Positions 23,778 to 36,260 are shown, numbered from the stretch's first letter. The stretch: 64,000 nucleotides of DNA from Welwitschia mirabilis (GCA_051453625.1 JBOZIK010000001.1:227879979-227943978); one strand, 5' to 3'. Made by a program: numbers and translations. Notes: generated by a model not told the origin, from the sequence alone.

Positions 23778-24425
23778 CTACCATTAACCATTTATGTTAA
23801 CCTTACATTAGGGAAAAATAGGTAATTCATCACAAAGTCAATGTTGACCTTTACTGAAATAATTAAGACTTCTCTCTCAGTTGAAACTCTTCCTTCTTGG
23901 CAGACATAATAAAAGGAAAAATTTTGGCCAAGAGAGATGCATGAACTATTTGGTCAATAATCAACACTAAGTATAAAGTAAAAGATATATGTTACTCTAA
24001 TCTAAGGCCAACGTATATGGTTAAAAATAATTGTTATTCATTAATGCTTATTTAATGATAATTTTAAAAAAAACTGTTAAACTATTAGCTTTTAACGAGA
24101 ATAACCTTTAAGTTATTATCATCATCTTTGTCGATCTTTATTATGATTCCATTTATTTTTTTCTTATCATACTTATAACTAATTTGGCTTTTTTTATTTT
24201 AATGAATTAGCTTCTCTTATATTTAAATCAAAGTCATTGTTAAGATAGCAAATAATAATGGAATATAAATAATAATATTGCGTTTTTAACTTAAATGTAT
24301 TATACAACATATGTAATTATGAATAATTAATAGAATAAATACATATTATACAAAATATTTAAATATAAATAGTTAATGAAATAAATTATAACATTATCTA
24401 TCAATGAAATAAGTCATCATAGCTG
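23778..24425. other. No gene recognised
   Basis: AT-rich intergenic sequence right of element A with no assignable open frame or repeat. Contains CTACC, the right target duplication of A, at its left edge. Confidence 0.5.
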
Positions 24426-24698
24426 AAGTGACATCCTAACAATAGAGTAATGCTCTCATGTCTTTATGATTTTGAGTTTAATTTTTGAAAAAGTCTTTCA
24501 ACTTTAAAAAATGTTATTACTTAAAAATCATTAAAAATAATATTATATTATTTTAAAAAGTAAGTATTTTTTAAGTTTAAATGCATATCTTTTGAAAAAA
24601 AGGAGGGCAAAAAAACTAAAAAAACACTTTTTTAAGAGTTAAACTCATAACCATAAAGTTATGAGAACATTGCTCTATCATTATGATGTCTATTCAAA
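24426..24698. repeat. Inverted pair of tRNA-like (SINE- or MITE-like) sequences
   Basis: Arms of about 70-75 bases at 24,426-24,495 and 24,625-24,698 are inverted copies around a ~130-base AT-rich centre. Read outward-in, each arm has a block like atagagcaatgttctcat, then aactttatggtt, then atgagtttaactc. Order and spacing resemble a tRNA from D-arm through a CAT anticodon loop to the T-arm, as in tRNA-Met, but decayed. Either two tail-to-tail tRNA-derived SINEs, or a foldback MITE that happens to resemble tRNA. Not a functional tRNA gene: acceptor stems are not apparent. Confidence 0.5.
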
Positions 24699-26579
24699 GA
24701 CTAAATGCATGTATTTTGTTAAATTTTAATATAAAAATTAAACACTTTTATATTAATAAAATAAATAATTAAAATTTACATACTCCTTAACATGTTCGTT
24801 TTTCTTCATCATCAATTAAGGTCTTCTCCCTTTTGAATATAACAAATATTATTATTCAATTCTTAAGTCTTATTTATGCATCCTTAGAGGTATGTCAATG
24901 ACATAATAAGGTAAGGTTTTCATTCTTTATGGGTTGTTTCTACAAGGCCCTAGCTACAAGTAAATCATTCATTTAGATAATAATAGTGGCTTTATTTTTT
25001 AAAGGAGGTATAATTACTAAAATTTTAAGTTCAACATCCCCTTAGTATGTTTTATTTGAAGATTTAAAATATTATATTTGTCTTATTTATTTATTACTTT
25101 GTTTTTATCTCTTTCATTATTTTTCTATGTTCTAAACTTAGAAATTCCATTTTGATATACTTTTTCAAGGTTCTTCTCCTATGATATTCTACCATTTTTA
25201 AACTTAAAGCATAGAAAAAATTCACACTTAAATGAAAATTTTTTTATACTAAAAAAATATTGGCTTAATAGATAATGTTTACCTTCTAAACAATTATGGA
25301 TTAATTTTATAATAGTATCAAGACTTACATTATCATGTTGTATGCTTATTATTCTTCTTTAAAGTCTGCTGAAATCATCATATCTATTTGCTTTACTAAA
25401 TTCATGCTCTTAATATCTTCTCTAGACATGTTGTTACATCCATAAGATCTTAAAGATATGTTAAATAAAAGAAAAGTACATGAATAAGTTTGAAAGATCT
25501 AATTTATAAAGTTATTCAAACTTTTTAGTAAAACTTAAAACAAGTCAATAAAATTATGGTTTTTAATGTTTTATTTATTTTGAATATTATCTATTAAATG
25601 ACACTTATGAAAGCCTAAACATTCATCTTTAATAATATTTATTCATAAATTTAATATATCTATTATTCGTAAAAGCTTGAAATCATCTATCTATTTTGAC
25701 TTTGAAGTAATAAGTTCTTATTCTTGTGTTAGTCTATAGATGAAGGGAAATGATAGCACTTAAATAGGTTGCCTTTGTAGAACTTCCTACTCGAATACTA
25801 TTTAAATAAAGTTATTTTTTTATACGTCTCTTCCAAATTCTTTGAAGCACTTTATATCATATAATTATTTGAAATTATTTACAATTATAATGAAAACTTT
25901 ATTCTAGGATGTTTCATTTTTTAAGTTAAACATTTCCTTAATAAAAATTAATCTTTTTCTTAAGTTACATCGAACACCCTTTTAGAAAATTTACTAGTAG
26001 TGTAATTTAAGAAAGTATAATGTATCCATAAAATTATAAATAGATTCTACTTTAAAAGAAATTAGTTCAAGTTTAAAAAGCATAATAACATACTTTTTTT
26101 AATGTCTAACTTAGACTCTTCTAATAAGAACTATTTTTAAACTTTCTCAATTTTCTTCCAATGTTCATTTACTATTTGAAGACCTTCAAAAAGATAGTCA
26201 TTTAGAAGAACTAGTTAATAGTAGTGTAGAAATTTTTTCTATGAATGTTTAAACATATAATGCCCTTTTTAATAAGGGACATAAAACATGCATCCGAAAT
26301 CTATGCTATACGTTTTACCTTTTTTCCTAAAACCTTAGAAAAACTTAATCTTTATCTTAATTTATTTTCTTTCATTTCATTATGATTAATAGCTTGATCT
26401 TAGCAATCCATTCAAACTTATGTTGAATGTGGATTTTATTTCTTGTTACCTTCAATCTACTATGAGCCCACTCACAGTTAAATCTTATTCTCTCTTAGTC
26501 TTTTCAGTAAACCTAAGTATCACTCCACTCCATTTAAGTCTTTTCTTCTCTAGTACCATTTTAGAGATTTAGTCTTGCT
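24699..26579. other. No gene recognised
   Basis: About 1.9 kb of AT-rich sequence. No open frame longer than background, no terminal repeats that I can pair, no RNA gene seen. Confidence 0.5.
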
Positions 26580-26684
26580 CTAGTTGATGCATGATTTTTC
26601 CTTTTTAATAGTGGTAATATCTAATGAATAAATATGATGAAGTGTTTAATTTTGGTGTATTTTTACTTTTGAGAATTTTTCACT

Positions 26685-26696
26685 TGGTATCAAAGC
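26685..26696 (+). promoter_or_regulatory. Primer-binding site of X
   Basis: TGGTATCAAAGC matches 11 of 12 bases of the initiator tRNA-Met complement, two bases after the LTR end. It is the best preserved of the plus-strand sites in this window. Confidence 0.85.
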
Positions 26697-26924
26697 TTTA
26701 GAGACTTTTCATTAAAGTGTCTTAGCTACTCTTAAGCTTATTTAAGATTCTTGTAATTTCCACCACTTGCTTAGAGCCTTAGAGCTTTTATAACCTCCCT
26801 TTTGGGTCTTTTAAGCCTCATTTTAATCTCTTTGGAATTCTTTTAAAAGATTTTTTTATTTTTAAAGGATTTTTTTCTTTTTTAAAATGTTTTCCTTTTT
26901 CAAATGCAATTTTTTAATTTGTTA

Positions 26925-26927
<3 letters not shown>

Positions 26928-26998
<71 letters not shown>

Positions 26999-27070
26999 NN
27001 NNNNNNNNNNNNNNNNNNNNNNNNNNNNNNNNNNNNNNNNNNNNNNNNNNNNNNNNNNNNNNNNNNNNNN

Positions 27071-27133
<63 letters not shown>
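26928..27133. repeat. (AC)n then (GA)n compound microsatellite with gap
   Basis: AC repeat 26,928-26,998, a 72-base N run, CA repeat 27,071-27,116, then GA 27,117-27,133. It lies in the leader of X. The 72-base gap is a sized estimate. Apparent Thr-His and Cys-Val frames are artefacts. Confidence 0.97.
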
Positions 27134-28641
27134 CGAATATAGCTCTTTACAAGCCTGCTCAGTGTTTATGACCTTACTAGATACCTCATTTACACCCTAA
27201 ACTATCCAAAAAATACTTTCTTTGGTGTCTTTTTTTTACCTTTTAACATATTGGCCTATGGATTTTTACATTTCTTTGTGGGAGTGGTCATAAGTTTTAT
27301 AGTAGTAGAATATTTCATATTTTTTTCTTCTTGGAAGCCAAGAAAATAGACTTTAGTCATCTAGCTTTTTTGGCAATTGCAATAGCCTTACATGTAGTAA
27401 CTAAAGAATAAGAGATAATATCCTTCTTTAAATTTTTCACTTTAATAGCATTCCATGAAATATGCAAAGAGGCAATGTCTTTTCTACTAGAAAAAGAATT
27501 AGAGGATGATTTCATTTTTGGTTTCTAAAGTTTATGTTATCTTCACTTACTTCTTACTTTTAAGGTAGGTTTCATATAGCCAAAGTATCCTCAAAAGCTT
27601 TAGTTTCATTGAAATCAAACCCTTTATTAACTTAGCTTACTTAAAGTTCCATGTATCCTTCATCCATAATTAGGAATATATATTATTCCTTTTTATTACT
27701 TAACTTTTAAAATATTAAATCATTAATAAATGAATTATGATATCAAGTTCATATTAATTTTAATATTTTAGACATCTCCACCATGGCATACTACTAGAAG
27801 TTTAATATCATAGTGCATTCTAACAAGGATTTAACACAAAGGATTAGAAGCACATCTCTGAAGAACTCAAATTTGAACCATATCATTATAGAAATTTTTG
27901 GCTTTCTATTTGCACATGACATTACTCTTTTTTAATCTAGCTCCTTTTTTCCTTCTTTGTGCATAGCATAATTACTTTTATTACTATTTTTCTATGTAAC
28001 TTACTCACTCATGTTTTTTATGCTAAGGGAAGTTCTCTACTTTATGCACATGTAGGTCTTTAAGTGCTTACTCAACTATTGTTCCTATTCTACATGCCTG
28101 CACTTCAACTAGAAATTTGGTCATTATTCTTCTTGAATGCACATAGCTAGTTTTAGGCTTTTTTTTCTTTCTTAGATTTTTGAATTTTTAATTATGTCTT
28201 TGGTAATTTATAAAGAATTGTAACATAAAAAATCATTTTATAAATCAACTTGGAATTAGAGCAAGATATACTTGATTTAATCTTTTTCACTTTCATTGTA
28301 TCTAATTTTGTGATTTAGATAGATTAAGCTAAGTTGGATGATGAGTAAGACCTACTTAGCTGAACTATTTTATAATCAATCACTTTTCTTTTATATTCTT
28401 TTTGGCTCTCATTCTCCCTATTTTTACATACTTAATAATTTATTACTCCTTTTATTTCTTAAGTAAAAGGAAAAATTACTTTTATCCCTAAACACTTAAC
28501 ATTTTTAGTAGTAATACGCCTTAGTTGATGATAAGCATAAACAATCTTACATAGATAGATATCTGTGTTAGGCTATATTACCCTTCAAGCTTACTATGTA
28601 GTGTTCAATTATTATAACTATGAAGTTTAAGTCATACTAAG

Positions 28642-28814
28642 TGCTAAGGCTTGTATATACATCATGGTCATACACCTAGGGAAATGCATAAATCCTAGTA
28701 AAATCCTAATGTTCTTTCCTTTAAAATCAAGCTTTTTATTATAATAAGAAATATGAAGAAACAAATTTTATTCTTAGAAAATTCTCACTCATGCTCTTTC
28801 TCATTTGATTCTCA
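28642..28814 (+). repeat. 5' LTR of B
   Basis: Starts TGCTAAGGC, ends GATTCTCA, 173 bp. Aligns with C's 3' LTR at 53,713-53,890 (which starts TGCTAAGACG) and with E's LTR on the minus strand. This subfamily has slightly shorter LTRs than A. Confidence 0.75.
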
Positions 28815-28819
28815 ATAAG

Positions 28820-28831
28820 TGATATTAGAGC
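28820..28831 (+). promoter_or_regulatory. Primer-binding site of B
   Basis: TGATATTAGAGC, 10 of 12 bases matching the initiator tRNA-Met complement. Both differences are transitions expected from cytosine decay (G-to-A, C-to-T). Confidence 0.8.
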
Positions 28832-31780
28832 TTTGGAGATTTTCTTGGATCTTCTTATGATCTTCATCTTTACTTGAATTCTTGGATATTTTAGTACCTC
28901 TTATTTCATTTTATATTAGACCTCTTTGGTATTCTTACTAGCTCTTTTTGGGTCTCTTTGACCTTCATCTTAGGCTCTTTTGGGATTATTTTGGCTTTCT
29001 TTTAGGCCTTATTTTTGGTCTTTATTTTAAAATTCTTTTAAAACTCTTTTAGATTTTTTCAAATTTTTGAAGGTTTCTAGTTTGAAGTGGTTTTTTGTAG
29101 GATTAACCTACATTACCTATGTTTATAGAAGGGTTCTATGTTTTTAGATTGCACTATCCTTATCTCTCACCACTTCTTAATCATTGCTTAGCTGTAGTTA
29201 CCTAATGCCCTACTTTCACTATGCACCAGCTTTGTCTAACATCAACCACCTATGCTACCTTGGTCTATAGATGTTATTGCCTTTAACCCAAGCTATTGCT
29301 TTATTTTGGTGCTACTTAATTTTCTTAAGCCACTTTGTCCAATTACTATGACATTTATTTAAAGTTAGATTTATTACTTCTTGCATTTTTGCCACTACTA
29401 TAACTTCCTAGATTATGACAAATTATGTTTCTTAATCTTCTAATTTTTATAGTACGATTTTTCTTTAAGCTTCTAGCTTGGGAAGTAAGAAATAAGAAAT
29501 GAAGGAAAAAAAACTTAATAATGAAAATCTTAGCAAATAGAGATATTAATAATGACTCATAAATATTTATGTATTGTTTCTAAGTTTAAAGGAAATAGAT
29601 ATCATGTCCTTTTATTTCTTTATAGTGAAACTTACTCTAAAATTAGCTCCTACTACAAAAAAAGTATTAAAATTTTATTACCTAGGTATCTAATCATTAG
29701 AGAGGAGGGTGGAGAACATAAAGTCATAGCCCATGTCAGTCAACATCAATACACTTATTTAGAAGCATTTATCTCTAAGTTGGTCATCGTTATAGTTACT
29801 GCTATTCTTTTGTACTTATGAATGATGCCATTCTCTCTTTTTAAAAATTATTGAGTGGAAAAGCAAATTTACATTGTTGATCTAAAAAAAGTGTTTCAAG
29901 GTTTTTTAAGATCTTAGAAGTATTTTTTGAGGTTAATATCCAAAATTTTAAATGTCATTTATATCCTCCATGTTTAAGACTTACCATTTCAATTACCAGC
30001 ATTCTTCACCATTGCTCCTTCAATAGTAAGTAAGTTTCTTAAAGGCCCTTAACTAGTGTAATGCACATGCAAGATTTGGTTGAACAATTTTTTAGGCAAA
30101 CATGAAAATTACTTAGTTTTGGGATAGGACTTTTATTTTTCAGTGTACATATGAAATTGCCCTATTTTAGCTAGTAATTTTTACTTTTGATGCACAGATA
30201 GTTTATTTAGTCATTTTCTAGTTGTTGATCCTATTATGCGCATGTACATAGTATTTTCTGTTCCTTTATTTTTTGAGTATTTTAAGCTCGTTTTTTTTTT
30301 TTTTGGGTATTTTCCAATATTAGAAACCAAAAACTCACCATGTTGTCATTAAATCAAGTTGGAATGTTGAGTAATATTTTTTAACTTGATTTTCTAAGCC
30401 CTTTTCCTTAGTTTTTGAGCTTTTCTTTTCTCTCTTTTTGAGTCTTTTCATGAGATTTTGGCATTTTTAAGTTTTTTAATCCAAACATCTTTTATCAATT
30501 TAATTTTAAATGTGAATTAATATTTATTAACTTGATTTTTTTCCCCTGACTTAGATGTATTTTTGTGATTATAATAGATTAAGCTAATTTAGATGGTGAA
30601 TAAGCTCTACTTAGCTTAACTATACTATAATTAGTCATTTTTCCTTTATGTTTTTGGTTTTTCACTTCTTATTTTCATACTTAGTAGCTTTATTAATCTT
30701 ACTTAAGTTAGATAATAAGAAGGAAAATTTCTTTTCACCCTAAATACTTAACACCTTTTACCGGTAATAAGTTTTAGTTAATGGTGGGTTGGAGGATCCT
30801 TGAATAGATAGAGTTCTCTTTTGATTTTTATACTATCTTTTAAAACTTACTATGTAGTTTTAACTCCTATAACTATGAATTTCAAGCCATAAAAAGTCAT
30901 ATCAATCTTAAATAAGAGCATCCTGGGTGCCCTAAATTTAGATTCTTATGAGTGACATAGTAGTATAGGGTATATTAGGTAACATTTATAGGCATAGTGG
31001 TAGGATCTACCTATATTTCATCACCAAAAAATGTAAGTTTAATAAAATTTTAAAATTTACCAAGTCTAACATATAAGTAGATTACCAATATTATGTGGTA
31101 CTCCTCCTTAAGAGGGGTATATAGCTAGGGTAATTAAAACTGGCCAATGACTTAAACGTTTCATCAACATGATTTACTTTTTATCTTTTTACTTCCTTTA
31201 GAGATAAGGGTATCATCCTTAAAGAGGGTGTAAACACTACTTGAATTTAGGAGTAGAATTTAAAATTAACCAATTTTAGCATTTTCATCTCCATAATAAT
31301 CAATCTAGGCCCTTTGTTAAAAATTACCTCACTCATAATAAGAAATTTTAATTAAGCACATTTATTTTCTTTCTCATGTCTGTAGGATATTATTAGTTAG
31401 TGAAGGTTTCTTGGTTGTCATACTATGATTTAAATAGATCACTTCATTTATGATTTTGATTTTCTTTTATTGTAATTATATCTTTTTGTCATCATGCTTT
31501 CTCTTTTCTTTTTAATTACATTATGACTTAGACACATCATTTGAAATTGTGGATGATAATAATATTTATTTCCTTGTAATTATACCATCCATTTAATAAA
31601 TATATTAATCTTAGTTGTAAATGTAAGTAATATCTTTCTAATTCTTGACTTTAACTCATACTTATTAACTCTCTTTTATTTTTCATCTTCTTTCAATCAT
31701 GGCATCTTTGTCATCATATTTAAAGCATAAGTTTTAGTGGTTATTAGAGTTATTCATACCTATACTCATCAATAATATCA
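28832..31780 (+). other. Long leader of B, no gene
   Basis: T-rich leader homologous in its right part to A and D. An 89-codon open frame at 29,552-29,821 has no similarity I recognise. The region 30,560-30,890 repeats the X segment at 28,300-28,640. Confidence 0.55.
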
Positions 31781-32680
31781 TGATGAATATAAAAATAACT
31801 ATTTAAGATGATTAGTGATTGGAGATTTAACATGAGAATTGTATATCAACCATGTGGATTTATGATCATGAGAAGGAATATTTAGTACATGATCATATAT
31901 CTCTTTAAGATTAGGTTGAAGAAACTACTTGGTAAGATATTAATGCTAAATTAATAAAGATTACATAGAAATCTATCACCTATCAATATAAGAAATTTGT
32001 TGATTTGACCTAAATAAAATATACTAACTTTTATAGCTTATGGAATACATTTTACTCAAAGAATGATCTATAGCTTATTAATCTAATATCTTGCATGAAT
32101 AGTTTGCATTATAAGAAGGGCAAGATAAGATAATTGATTATGAAGATGCAAGATCCTAAGACAAAGTATTAGAGAGTGACTTAGAAAAACAACTTTTTAT
32201 TTATTATGTTAACTTGATTTGTTATTATGTAAAAGACTTTTCTTTGTGTAGTTATATTATGTCATTACATGATAGTAAGTAGCTAAATAATATAACTTTG
32301 ATACATTTATTAAGGATCTTATTTCTATGGAAGCTTAGTTAAACCTGATGGAATCTTCTTCCTTTAATGTTGCATTCAAAGTTTTTCATTCTCTTAGTCA
32401 TCCTCATCAAAATAAATAATCCACCAATAAATTGCACCCATAAAAGAAAATTCATTATGATAAGGTTTTTTAAAAATAGTAAAATAAGAAGTCAAATCAA
32501 ACTTAGTAAAAGAAGAATCAAGTTTAAAATACTGCCACTCTTAACAAGAACAAGTATCAGTTCTTATAATGCAAAAGACAAGGTCATATCACTATTTTCT
32601 ATAGGATTTTTCAGGACAAGATGAAGTGTACATCTAATGTTAATGAAATTACTAAAGAATATAATTCTTTTGATGACACT
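31780..32680 (+). pseudogene. Gag remnant of B
   Basis: Aligns with A and D gag in nucleotide blocks near 32,030-32,160. The zinc knuckle region at about 32,542-32,583 keeps the second Cys and the His, but the first Cys is Phe and TAA stands before the second Cys. Broken throughout. Confidence 0.6.
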
Positions 32681-33444
32681 AAAAATTTTGAATCTAATGT
32701 AGTATTTATATGAGTGAGAACATACCTTGTGATGAGACATGGATTCTTTACATGTGTATAACTTATCACATAATTTATCGGTGTGATTATTTTAATGAAT
32801 TTGTCAAAGCATCAAGTCATGTTTATTTGATAGATAGAACATGAGTTTCTATGAAAGATCATGGTTTAATTAACCTTAACTTGATCTTATTATTTTCACA
32901 AACTATTTCACATGTTTTGTATGTTCCTTCTTTAGGTTGCATCTTCTATGATTTTCAAATCTATTACAAAAATATGGTTCTAATTCTATGATAAATAACT
33001 AGTAAATATTTATGATGACAGTCTATAACTAGTTATGAAAGGCTACATGGATGTAAAGCTTACCCATCTTTATGATTATGTCAACATGTATAAGATCACT
33101 TACACAATTTTACAAGATGATATTTCTCCCTCACTATTAAGGCATGCATGACTAAGGCCTCCTACTTCTCATACAATGAATGAAATGTGTGAGATTGATC
33201 ATTAACATCTTCTATTCATTCCATGGGATTTTGCTTAATTTGAAGCATGTATTATGGATAAAGCAATTAGATAATGGTTTTACCAAGTAAGTGGCATGTC
33301 GATCAAAAAAGCCTTTGCTTCTTCATAGTGATCTATGTAAACTTATGTTAGTTTCTACTCTTCAAAGATTTATTACTTTATATTCTTTATTGATGACTAT
33401 TCCTAAATGGCTTGGATATACTTTATGAAATCCAAATCACAAGC
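32680..33444 (+). pseudogene. Protease and integrase start of B
   Basis: Homologous to C over the stretch aagcatcaagtcatgttta (32,808 versus 51,575), which follows the protease site, and onwards into the integrase core at 33,360-33,444. Stops are frequent. Cut by the gap at 33,445. Confidence 0.65.
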
Positions 33445-33544
33445 NNNNNNNNNNNNNNNNNNNNNNNNNNNNNNNNNNNNNNNNNNNNNNNNNNNNNNNN
33501 NNNNNNNNNNNNNNNNNNNNNNNNNNNNNNNNNNNNNNNNNNNN
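33445..33544. other. Assembly gap (100 N)
   Basis: Default-length gap inside B. Sequence on the two sides belongs to different elements. Confidence 0.99.
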
Positions 33545-33574
33545 CTAGGAATTCATTAATAATATTTTGAAATT

Positions 33575-33829
33575 ATCTAAAGGAGGGAGATTTGTAAATT
33601 TCCAAAATATAAGGGAGGATGCTACACTTAACATAAAGCTTCTTAAAAAAATTTTAAACAAAGAAAAATGAATTAATTTTAAAAATTTTTTTTATTAGGG
33701 CTATTTATTATCATTAAATTAGTAGCAAAAAATATAGTTTTTATCTATGATAGGTAAAAAAGAATGAGTTATTAGAGTTATATTTAATTTGATATAATTA
33801 AGAAGTGATGGACATTTCAAAAATGCTAG
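33575..33829 (+). mobile_element. Polypurine tract and LTR start of another LTR element
   Basis: AAAGGAGGGAGAT at about 33,579-33,591 is a strong plus-strand polypurine tract, followed by TGTAAATTTCC at 33,593 as a likely LTR start. This style (a purine tract of AAAGGGGGAGAT type) is common in plant sireviruses. The LTR's right end is not clear and its partner is not in the window. Confidence 0.45.
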
Positions 33830-35450
33830 CAGTGGCAGATTCAGAAAAGGATGGTGATGGTACTATGACAACTAGTGGTACATGAATAGGCCTTATGTAA
33901 GATGGTGGTGATGATAACATGCACAACGGAGGTGGAGATGGTATGTGTGATGATGATAAGAAATAAAGAGACGATGGATGACAAACTAATAGTTTGCAAT
34001 GTGGCTTGCAGAAGATGAGAGGCTAAACATCTAAGCTCTCTAACTTAATCTCTTGCTACCTCTGTGATGGACCTAAAGGCTATATCTATCCCTACATCTA
34101 TGACTTTATGAAAGGCTTGTACTCCCTTTGAACCTATTCCTCATGTCCTAATGACTTTGTAGAATCAGTGCTATCTGCTACTCTCTCTGAGTCATAACCA
34201 ATGCCCTATGGAGTTGGAGGTGTATTTTCTTCTGATTCATCCTCCGAGTCTATTCATGTGGGATCCTTGTTGATTCCCAACTCTCTGCTAATGCTTTGCC
34301 TTTGCTACCTATGGACCTTTTCTTTTTCAACCTTAATAAATTTTTGCCTATTTTTTAAACCATATTTGCTATTTCTTTAATCATTTTTATGGATGATGAA
34401 TTGTGTATAGTTGTGGAGCAAGAACTCTAAAATTGTAATAGCCTTCTACTTGTGCCCTCACTTGGTGACACTGGTACTTGCCATTTACTAAGTTTAACTA
34501 GAGGTTTCTTAAGATGAATTATATTTACCTACAGAGCTGAGATGATGGTACTACTAATAAATAAACTAATGAGACAATGGTGATCCTATGTCCAACTCTT
34601 ATAAAACAAAGTGATAATAATCATGCATAGTATAAAACCCAAATTACTCTTCAAACTAGTAAGTAAATAAGACACAACAAAAGTGTTCATTGGTTTATAG
34701 TAACTATAACTACCATCTCTGGCCAAAATATTTTAAAACATGGTTAAAATGAGTATAGAATTATTAGGAATTATATCTTTATGCTCTATATTTTCAATAA
34801 AATTCATCTTGGAGTGTTTAAATAAAATATTGCTCATAGTTCTCCATAATACATTAACAACTCATGAAGTAAAAATTTATTTGAATAAACGGACATACAT
34901 TTGAGGAAGCTCCAAATAATCAATGCCCAGAGTCAAATTTACAAAACTAGGAGTGATATGTAATGAAGTACCTATAACCTAAGTTTGAAAAGCCCTTATG
35001 CTATCATCTATCTTGTGGATGCTGACATACAGTTCCCTCATAATTAAATGTTGTATATTCTGATTTAGCTAAACAATCATATCCCATTTAAACTAAGAGA
35101 AGTAAGCTATGAGCTGATCTTTCCTCTAAGATTTCTTTCTATAATTATAAAGTTTCTTATCCAAGTCTTATACCTTTTTATAGCTACCTCATGATAAATT
35201 TGAGGCTTATATTAATATATTTATTTCTATGTTACTTGTTCTTTATCTCTTAAGGCCCAAGTCAATTTTCTTCTAATAATTTTAGAAAAATAGATGAAAA
35301 GCTAAAGAGAAAGCAACTTAAATCTGAAAGAATAACTAAAAATCTTCTTTGAAGAAAAAATAGCATCTATTCTTCCTTACTATAAATATGTCTATCAAAA
35401 TGAAGACATTTTTCTAAAGAAATATAAGAATATTAGCTCTAAGAAATGCT
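33830..35450 (-). pseudogene. M2 envelope-like / plant-transposon-protein remnant
   Basis: Homologous to the M1 module: a GIGYDSERV segment at about 34,170-34,205 matches GIGYDLTKV of M1, and nucleotide similarity covers most of the length. Heavily stopped. The part at 33,860-33,970 is rich in GGTGGTGATG, encoding His/Pro-type low complexity on the minus strand. Probably the same gene as in M1; function in the live element unknown. Confidence 0.5.
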
Positions 35451-35540
35451 TTAAGAGGAACACCTATTGAGTAAAGACATGAAAATGAGATTTAAAAGGG
35501 TAAAAACCCTAGGTTTTTGGTGCATTTTAATTTTTGCAAT

Positions 35541-35830
35541 AGTACAAGAAATACATCTATGACTAAAATATGTTTCAAATGAGAAAAGTAAACATCTAAT
35601 TCATTAAAGACATCTATTGTAAAATTTTTTTCAATATGTTTTACATGCTATTAAGAGGTCTACCTCATCAAAGATGTCTATTTCAAAATTTTTAAAAAAA
35701 TGTACTTAATCTTCAAAGATATCTGTAAAACTTTAGACATCTACTCTAAAAACATCTACGAATCTAAAGATGTCTCTCTAATAAACATCTATAAAATTGA
35801 AGATGTCTACCAAGAAAAACCTAGAAATTT
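35541..35830. repeat. AGATGTCT/AGACATCT repeat block, M2 left
   Basis: Starts TAGTACAAGAAATACATC, close to the CACTACAAGAAA form of CACTA termini (two mismatches in 14), followed by at least ten motif copies in both orientations. This is the clearest case of a CACTA-like end in these blocks. A matching opposite terminus was not identified. Confidence 0.55.
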
Positions 35831-35999
35831 TGGAAAAAAAAATTCTATGACTAATACTATCATTATAGTATTACTTTGAAAATGTAAAATAACAAGCACA
35901 TAATTTAACTTTTATAGTATCTAATTATAATATTAACTCATAGATAATTATAAAGTGGAGTTGAGATTTAAATGATATTTCCTATAAGCTTATCTAATT

Positions 36000-36260
36000 A
36001 GATAAGGCTCAATCCCCGAGTTCCTATGCAACTTTACATACCTTTTAATCCTTAGATGTTCTGTGAACACATTGTCATCTTGATCATTCATACTAATGTA
36101 TTACGTCACAATGTTTTCATTTTCAGAATGATTTCTATGCTATACTAAATTATTTAAGATTTTAATAGCAAGTCCATATAATTCCTTTGTACTACTTTAA
36201 GTTTAAATGCGACAATGTGGACTACCTATTATATTACTGATAGAACGATTTATTTTTAAT
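36000..36260 (-). pseudogene. M2 RNase H tail
   Basis: Minus-strand, ends with IEPYLIR then stop near 36,007, homologous to the M1 tail IEPYPSR. Upstream the reading is poor. This fixes the C-terminus of pol and shows that the internal loss in M2 removes RT, not the end. Confidence 0.65.

Larger units (their letters stand above)
26580..28641 (+). mobile_element. X: 5' LTR end and leader of a copia copy
   Basis: An LTR end (…TTTTTCA at 26,682) is followed by a primer-binding site at 26,685 and then T-rich leader sequence homologous to that of B. The part at 28,300-28,640 repeats at 30,560-30,890 in B and about 18,100-18,420 in A. X is cut at 28,641, exactly where B's 5' LTR begins, so B inserted into or recombined with X. 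A remnant minus-strand open piece around 27,350-27,500 (about 50 codons) is unassigned. Confidence 0.65.
28642..33444 (+). mobile_element. B: copia copy, 5' complete, cut by gap
   Basis: Starts with an LTR (28,642-28,814), primer-binding site, ~3-kb leader, gag, protease and integrase start. Ends at the gap at 33,445 in the integrase core. Closest to C: both share the segment just before the gap (aaatggcttggatatacttt at 33,402 versus 52,172). RT, RNase H and 3' LTR are absent from the window on the far side of the gap, so either they lie in the gap or the scaffold joins different loci. Confidence 0.75.

Noticed and set aside
24426-24698. Functional tRNA-Met genes
   Set aside because: Acceptor stem not apparent, stems degraded, and the two copies form an inverted repeat.
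26900-27200. Thr-His and Cys-Val frames at the second microsatellite
   Set aside because: Same artefact of a dinucleotide repeat and a gap.
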